Source: Deltaproteobacteria bacterium
Lineage (GTDB): Bacteria; Myxococcota; JACPTQ01
Length of the DNA: 64,000 bases
Assembly: GCA_016192705.1 (NCBI GenBank)
Contig: JACPTQ010000030.1
Coordinates: forward strand, 1 to 64,000
Reading direction: 5' to 3'
Part shown: piece by piece, positions 60,201-64,000 of the stretch
How the letters are laid out: every line of letters starts with the position of its first letter
Numbering within the stretch: the first letter of the stretch is position 1
Position numbers and translations under genes: made by a program
The notes under the pieces: model-generated
Told to the model about the DNA's origin: nothing
The model's input: only the letters and a program-made list of their open reading frames with translations
Databases searched by the model: none

Positions 60201-62112
60201 AGAAGTTAACCGACGCGTCGTCGGGCACCGCGATCGTGAATCCCCCATCCGCGAAATCAACGGCGCTCCCCGTCGCCGCGAGGCCGCCATCGCAAAGGCT
60301 GTCCGAAAAAATCCGCACCGTCGATTCCGCCTCAGCGCTTCCCGAGACTTTGGGCGCATTGTTGTTTGCTGGCGACGTCGGGTTCGTTGCCAATCCCGTT
60401 GGCGCCGCGGGCGGCTGGCTATCCTCGATATAGAGGAAACCGGCCAGGGAGCACCCCGACACGTTGCCGGCATCGTCGGTCGCCGATGCGTAGAGCGTGA
60501 CCGACGCGTCGTCGACAACGGCGAGTGCGATGCCACCGTCGACAAAGTCGCTTGCCGTTCCTGTCGCGAGAACGCCGCCATCGCACGTCCCGGACGAATA
60601 GATTCGAACCGTCGACAGCGGCTCCGCGCTCCCAAAAACGCGTGGCCCATTGTTATTCGCGGGCGGGATCGGGTTCGTCGCAAGTCCGCTCGGAGCCAGG
60701 GGCGCCGTCGAGTCCTCGACAAACGCTGCGAAAGTTGACGAGCAGGTCGACACATTACCCGCGTCATCGACGATCCGCGCGTAAAGCGAAAGTGCGGCGT
60801 TGCGCGTGACAGTCGCGACCACGCCCGCATCGGACATGAAATCGGTGGAACTCCCTCTGCCGAGAACCCCTCCGTCACACGAGGCGTTGTCAAAGACGTC
60901 GACGCCCGAGTTCGCCTCGGCGCTGCCAAAGACACGAACGGTCGCGGTGTTCGCGGGCGGCGTCGGAGAAATCCCCGTCACCGTGGGCGCCAGAGCGGTT
61001 GAGTCCTCGCGGAACGTCGCGCCCACGGATGAGCACGTCGATACGTTTCCAGCATCATCCATCGCCGTCGCAAAAAATGTCGTCGTCGAATCGTCGGCAA
61101 CCGAAACGGCGATCCCCGCGTCACCAAAATCCGCAGCGGTCCCCGTCGCCACGGCTCCCGCATCGCACCCCGCTTGCGCGTAAACACGAACCATCGCGTA
61201 TCGCTCGGCAAACCCGCGCACTTTCGGCGCGTTGTCGTTCGCGACCAGACTCGGCGACGTCGTGAGCGCCGTCGGTGCCGCGGGCGCCGCCGAGTCTTCA
61301 ACGAATTCGACCGACGTCGATGAACAAGCCGACGCGCGGTTCTGCGAATCGGTCGCGCGCGCGAAGATCGTGTTGATCGTGTTGTCGAGCACAAGTGCCG
61401 TGATGCCGGTCGTCGCAAGCTCCGCGCCCGATCCTTGGCCCAGCGACGCCGATGAGCAATCGCTCGTCCCGTACAGAGTAATCGTTTGGCTCGAATCGGT
61501 CGCGGTGCCACGAACCTTCGGCGCGTTGTTGTTCGCGGGCGACGCGGGGATAACCTCGGTCAATGTTGGCGCTGGAATCGTTCCCACGCACGACTCGCCC
61601 GTTGTGCAACCAACGTTGCAAACCACCGCGAGCGCTCGGCCCTGTACGAAGCGCGCCGTCGTGCCATCTTCGGCAAGCTCCGTTGAAGCGGTGTCCTTTT
61701 TCGAACCGTCGCCATAAGAGATTTGGCACTTAATGCGGACGCCGACGTTTTCGGGCCACGACCCATACAAGCTGAAATCGTACGCCGTGCCCGCGATCGG
61801 GTTCGTCGCGAACGTCACACAAAACTCAAACTTGCCGTCGCCATCGCAGTCGGCAACTTCATACGTAAACGCGACGAGACCGGCTTTGCCTTGGGTTGGC
61901 GCAAGGTTGGGAAGCGAAAGCGCCGCTTCGCCTGCGCCGTCGAGGATAATTCGCAGACCCGTAATGATCTCGGTGTTGTAGTTCGATGCGAGCCGCACTT
62001 TTACGATGAGCGTTCCGTCGGAGCGCCCGGACGTTGAGCAAGCTGAAGCCGCAAAGGCGAACGCCGCCAGCGCGCCGAACCCCGTCGCTTTTCTCAATTG
62101 AGAAGTTCCCAT
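57217..62112 (-). CDS. Giant lipoprotein with seven Ig-like and fifteen RCC1 repeats
   Basis: 1631 aa from ATG 62112; lipobox FAASAC (C25). A beta-rich N-terminal domain reaches about residue 180. Seven repeats of about 95 aa follow (pattern APTGLATNP..SPANNNAPKV.GSA, then CDGG..ATG, ATDDAGNVSGCS), Ig-like modules with a Cys pair each. The C-terminal half holds fifteen RCC1 repeats, each with a CA- strand and a CWGxN turn whose cysteines can pair, enough for two beta-propellers. It is probably displayed on the cell surface; ligand unknown. The start lies six bases after a -10 (TACGCT), so it may be leaderless. Confidence 0.88.
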   Translation of the reverse strand: MGTSQLRKATGFGALAAFAFAASACSTSGRSDGTLIVKVRLASNYNTEIITGLRIILDGAGEAALSLPNLAPTQGKAGLVAFTYEVADCDGDGKFEFCVTFATNPIAGTAYDFSLYGSWPENVGVRIKCQISYGDGSKKDTASTELAEDGTTARFVQGRALAVVCNVGCTTGESCVGTIPAPTLTEVIPASPANNNAPKVRGTATDSSQTITLYGTSDCSSASLGQGSGAELATTGITALVLDNTINTIFARATDSQNRASACSSTSVEFVEDSAAPAAPTALTTSPSLVANDNAPKVRGFAERYAMVRVYAQAGCDAGAVATGTAADFGDAGIAVSVADDSTTTFFATAMDDAGNVSTCSSVGATFREDSTALAPTVTGISPTPPANTATVRVFGSAEANSGVDVFDNASCDGGVLGRGSSTDFMSDAGVVATVTRNAALSLYARIVDDAGNVSTCSSTFAAFVEDSTAPLAPSGLATNPIPPANNNGPRVFGSAEPLSTVRIYSSGTCDGGVLATGTASDFVDGGIALAVVDDASVTLYASATDDAGNVSGCSLAGFLYIEDSQPPAAPTGLATNPTSPANNNAPKVSGSAEAESTVRIFSDSLCDGGLAATGSAVDFADGGFTIAVPDDASVNFYATATDLAGNVSGCSVGTLYLEDSTAPAPPAMFTAPVSPANNNSPTFYGYAEVGSTVRVFDNAACDGGVVATQTAALFTLGFDASVGDNSTTAYYATATDPAGNASACALAATYVEDSLVPDAAVITASDPASPSGWISPRIIGYADPNTTVRLYADSLCDGGTIGTGSATLFSGAGVVAFVTADASTTVYADVADFAGNRSLCSAAGLTYQAEGVTPTSVACGTGHTCGVAPNGVVKCWGQNVYGQLGDNAPSATYRTSPVSVQNLDAGAFTLAQNMGSYHSCAIRRSDGAVWCWGRNSYEQLGVTGGDRYTAVAATGVPSGVRAVALGRLHSCALTDAGGVMCWGDNEFGQLGNGTLDAGATATDVAGLDGGVASISAGAYFSCAVTTGGAAKCWGYNANGELGNDAGASSAVPVDVWGLDGGIVQVGAGQLSVTAFACALSDAGAVKCWGNNDYGQLGNDAGFATKTPVDVVGLAGGVKAIAVGASHACAVRTSGALECWGSNSSGELGDGTIGNRNAPTSVGGLDGGVEAVSAGYNYTCAKLSVSGYVVCWGNSSAGILGDGTPVNNARATPVVVPGLAAPVATLAVGDAHSCALTTDGGVYCWGTNWSGELGDGTGRASAGAPVQPIGLASGVTQLTSYGSSFTCARMVGGGVKCWGDNQYGQLGDGTSVDRAVPTDVAGLDGGVARVFAYGARACAITDVGGLKCWGLGTNGELGDDGGVNRLAPVDVWGLDGGIIDVVFGNGHGCALSDAGAVWCWGQNGFGQLGDGTTTTRLTPVPVTGLSSGAKAIGAAVSNTCALKGDGSLVCWGSNDYGQVGNATTTTPQNMPVGVATMDGGVTMITVGYQHACGLMSSGGLRCWGRRLEGQVGDGVISMTPVSSPVDVGGLGSGVQLAVAFISVNCALRTGGELLCWGENSVGQVGNGTTADTPDASVPIGTTTGITAIAMGQYHTCAAYGDGGVTCWGYDEYGPVNARFSGYPHGVIGFSE

Positions 62113-62136
62113 TGTCAAAGCGTACGCTCCACCATT
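62113..62136. promoter_or_regulatory. Palindromic shared -10 region between the RCC1 and SDR genes
   Basis: AGCGTACGCT (62119-62128) is a perfect palindrome that presents TACGCT on both strands: six bases before ATG 62112 (minus) and eight before ATG 62137 (plus). Neither side has a clear -35. Confidence 0.5.
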
Positions 62137-63000
62137 ATGAGTTTATGGGTCGACTTTCGAGATAACAAGTTTGGGGAGCGATATCGTTTGATCGATCTGC
62201 GCGGGAAGTCAGCGCTCGTGACGGGCGCATCGGCCGGGATTGGCGAAGCGATCGCGCGCGTATTGGCGCGTGAAGTCGGAACGCTGGTTCTTGTCGCGCG
62301 ACGACGCGAGCGGCTCGATGCGATCGCGGCCGACCTGAAAAAGGACCGCGCAAACCTCCGTGTGATCGTGCGTGCGTGCGACCTCGTCCATCGCGCGGCC
62401 ACCGCGGTCATGTTCGACGCGCTCGAAAAAGACGGCGTCGTCATCGACATCCTCATCAACAACGCGGGCTTCGGCGACCGCGGGCTCTTCGAGGGCGCCG
62501 ATTGGAAGAAGATTGAGTCCCTGCTCGAACTCAACGTCGTTTCGGCAACATTCGTCTTGCGTCGCTTGCTTCCCGGAATGGTTGCGCGTCGGTTTGGCGC
62601 TGTTTTAAACGTTGGCTCCACGGCCGGGATCGTGCCGTCGCCCGAGTCGGCGACCTACGCGGCATCGAAGGCGTACCTCAACCATCTGAACGAGGCGGTG
62701 CGCGCAGAGCTGTCGGGGACGGGCGTCTCGCTCACCGCTCTTCTCCCCGGCCCCGTCCCAACCGAGTTCCAGGCCGTTGCGGGCGGAATGCTGCGCCCCG
62801 CGATTCCGCGCCCCTTCTGGGTCGACGCTGCAACGTGCGCCGAAGAAGCGATCCGCGCACTTAAACGCGGCGATGCCCGTGTCGTGCCTGGACTCGCACC
62901 GCGCCTCGCCGCTCTCGCCGTCGAAGCGACGCCCAAAGCGTTTCTCCGTCCGCTCCTCGCTCGCGTGGGACGCGGCCTGCGCAATCGCAAAAAACAATGA
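62137..63000 (+). CDS. Short-chain dehydrogenase/reductase
   Basis: 287 aa. Cofactor motif TGASAGIGEAIA, NNAGFGDRGLF, catalytic Ser in NVGSTAGIV and YAASK (YxxxK). The arginine-rich ARRRERLDAIA after the glycine motif suggests NADPH. This subtype (DltE/YqjQ-like, with PGPVPTEF) acts on ketones or ketoacyl groups; substrate unknown. ATG 62137 is used; TTG 62188 is an alternative. Followed 22 bp later by a VOC-family gene. Confidence 0.9.
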   Translation: MSLWVDFRDNKFGERYRLIDLRGKSALVTGASAGIGEAIARVLAREVGTLVLVARRRERLDAIAADLKKDRANLRVIVRACDLVHRAATAVMFDALEKDGVVIDILINNAGFGDRGLFEGADWKKIESLLELNVVSATFVLRRLLPGMVARRFGAVLNVGSTAGIVPSPESATYAASKAYLNHLNEAVRAELSGTGVSLTALLPGPVPTEFQAVAGGMLRPAIPRPFWVDAATCAEEAIRALKRGDARVVPGLAPRLAALAVEATPKAFLRPLLARVGRGLRNRKKQ

Positions 63001-63021
63001 TCCGATTTTTAGGAGGTCACC

Positions 63022-63480
63022 ATGGCTGAATCGATCGAATTCTTCTCCGCGGTTCTCATCGTTTCAAAAGACCCGGCCCGCCTCGCGGCTTTTTATCGCG
63101 ACACGCTTGGTGTCCCGCTCAAAGAAGAAAAACACGGCGACACCGCGCCCCATTATGGTTGCGAACTCGGCGATCTTCATTTCGCGATCCATCCGCGCGA
63201 GAATTTTGAGGACGCTGGTGAACCGAGCGGAGGCGCCGTGCGACTCGCGTTCACGGTATTTGACATCGAATCGATCGCCACCTCGCTCCGCGAAAAGGGC
63301 GTCGCCCTCCTCTATCCTCCGCGCGACGTCGGCTTTTGCAAGATGACCGCACTTCGAGATCCCGACGGCAACACCGTCGAGCTCACCGAACTCGGCAACG
63401 GTTGGTTCAACCACCTCGAAGATCGCCGACGCCGTGGCCTCGACGTTCTCGCGCGGCACCGCGAACAGCATCCGCGTTAA
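63022..63480 (+). CDS. VOC (glyoxalase/bleomycin resistance) family protein
   Basis: 152 aa, ATG 63022 with AGGAGGTCACC. Paired beta-alpha-beta-beta-beta modules: AVLIVSKDPARLAAFYRDTLGVPL, GDLHFAIHP and LAFTVFDIESIATSLREKGV, then ALRDPDGNTVELTEL with the metal-binding Glu. Single VOC domain, probably a dimeric metal enzyme or binding protein. The 3' end overlaps the convergent partial gene by 4 bp. Confidence 0.88.
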   Translation: MAESIEFFSAVLIVSKDPARLAAFYRDTLGVPLKEEKHGDTAPHYGCELGDLHFAIHPRENFEDAGEPSGGAVRLAFTVFDIESIATSLREKGVALLYPPRDVGFCKMTALRDPDGNTVELTELGNGWFNHLEDRRRRGLDVLARHREQHPR

Positions 63481-64000
63481 CGCTCGTACGTCGTTCCCGC
63501 GTCGGTGAATGCCCAAAGCGGCACGCTGCTGCAGAGCCCCGCGTCCACCGCGACACGCTCGACGCGCAGAGTGCTGTCGCTCGGCATCGTCACGAGAAGT
63601 ACCGCGGCGCCCGACCACCCGACGTTTTGTCCGCCGTCGGTTTGGCCGCTCACGAACCGCTCGTAACAAAAAACGCCTCCATCCGGCCTGACGAGATTAA
63701 AGTCGCGATTCGTTTGCCCTGTCGCTTCAACGGGAAACGTCGCGAGCCCTTGCGACACGCCCGCGAGCGCGTTGCCGATCGAAAAAATCGGCTGCGTCGG
63801 GTCGACCATGTCGTGGACAAGCGCGATGGCGTTGTTGACCTCACCGTTTGTCGACACGTACGTCCCGGGGAAAAACCAGTTTCCTTGCGCCGTTCCCGCG
63901 ATGTCTTGCATGTGCGTCCCAACGACCGGTGGCGCCGTCCGAATTTTTGTGCCGTCAACGCTTCCGATCCGCGCGAGAAGCTGCGACTTCACCGGCTCCG
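63477..64000 (-). CDS. Partial gene of unknown function, continuing past the window
   Basis: The frame is open to the window edge, so only the last ~174 residues are seen. It has MQDIAGTAQGNWFFPGTYVS, ALVHDMVDPTQPIFSIGN and VTMPSDSTLRVERVAVDAGL, a beta-rich C terminus. No family recognised. GTG 63992 could be a start but the frame stays open upstream of it. Confidence 0.6.
   Translation of the reverse strand, partial: EPVKSQLLARIGSVDGTKIRTAPPVVGTHMQDIAGTAQGNWFFPGTYVSTNGEVNNAIALVHDMVDPTQPIFSIGNALAGVSQGLATFPVEATGQTNRDFNLVRPDGGVFCYERFVSGQTDGGQNVGWSGAAVLLVTMPSDSTLRVERVAVDAGLCSSVPLWAFTDAGTTYER

Overview
The window is high-GC bacterial chromosome with dense genes on both strands, many overlapping start/stop codons (ATGA, GTGA, TTGA) and frequent GTG and TTG starts. 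Large secreted lipoproteins, Cys-rich exported proteins, an RCC1/Ig-repeat giant, PlsB, a CobA-HemD fusion and a mitochondrial-type aconitase point to Myxococcota or another former deltaproteobacterial lineage. That assignment is inference; no rRNA is present.

Layout. 1-1000: repeat debris and two convergent four-helix-bundle (IVP-like) genes. 1267-2926: an acyltransferase and an exported HExxH protein. 2967-10179: a copper/silver efflux operon (small Cys protein, CusC, CusB with two metal-binding domains, CusA). 10180-10746: non-coding, repeat-rich. 10747-13762 (minus): creatininase-like protein, lipoprotein, Cys-rich exported protein, XdhC. 13833-17223: tetrapyrrole operon hemC, cobA-hemD, hemB. 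17255-19573: methyltransferase, YjbQ, phosphofructokinase. 19560-23097 (minus): di-iron protein and aconitase. 23161-29754 (minus): two large exported proteins sharing an apparently undescribed Trp/Gly-rich domain. 29886-34499: udk, plsB, CheY-like protein, receiver-kinase. 34601-38495: rlmJ, Memo/AmrB, hydrolase, MFS transporter. 38507-41024: CPXCG protein, tRNA(CAT), queE, a 49-aa membrane protein, tyrS. 41021-44867: peptide ABC transporter without ATPases. 45256-48277: yggX, a radical SAM gene whose in-frame TGA gives a C-U-A-E-P tail (selenoprotein), and an ATP-grasp ligase. 48318-48595: a mosaic of two truncated gene copies. 48683-52581 (minus): thrC, a trans-sulfuration PLP enzyme, a short HIT protein, a lipoprotein and a GNAT. 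52656-62112 (minus): exported proteins, a DsbA-like lipoprotein, SMUG1-type glycosylase and a 1631-aa RCC1 lipoprotein. 62137-64000: SDR, VOC protein and a partial gene.

Three themes run across the window. (1) The radical SAM gene reads through TGA at 46954-46956 into the CUAEP tail and sits beside an ATP-grasp gene; this is the best candidate for an incompletely described system. (2) About ten genes start without a ribosome binding site but carry a sigma70-like promoter whose -10 lies 5-8 (mostly 6) bases before the start codon, often with a TTG-type -35 at 17-18 bases; they look leaderless. (3) Two kinds of short repeats, degenerate hexanucleotide tracts and CACGGAG/GCAAAG-type elements, occur next to each other at several loci and lie in frame inside cusC, cusB, a PLP enzyme and an MFS transporter, encode a signal peptide, and separate transporter genes with small flanking duplications.
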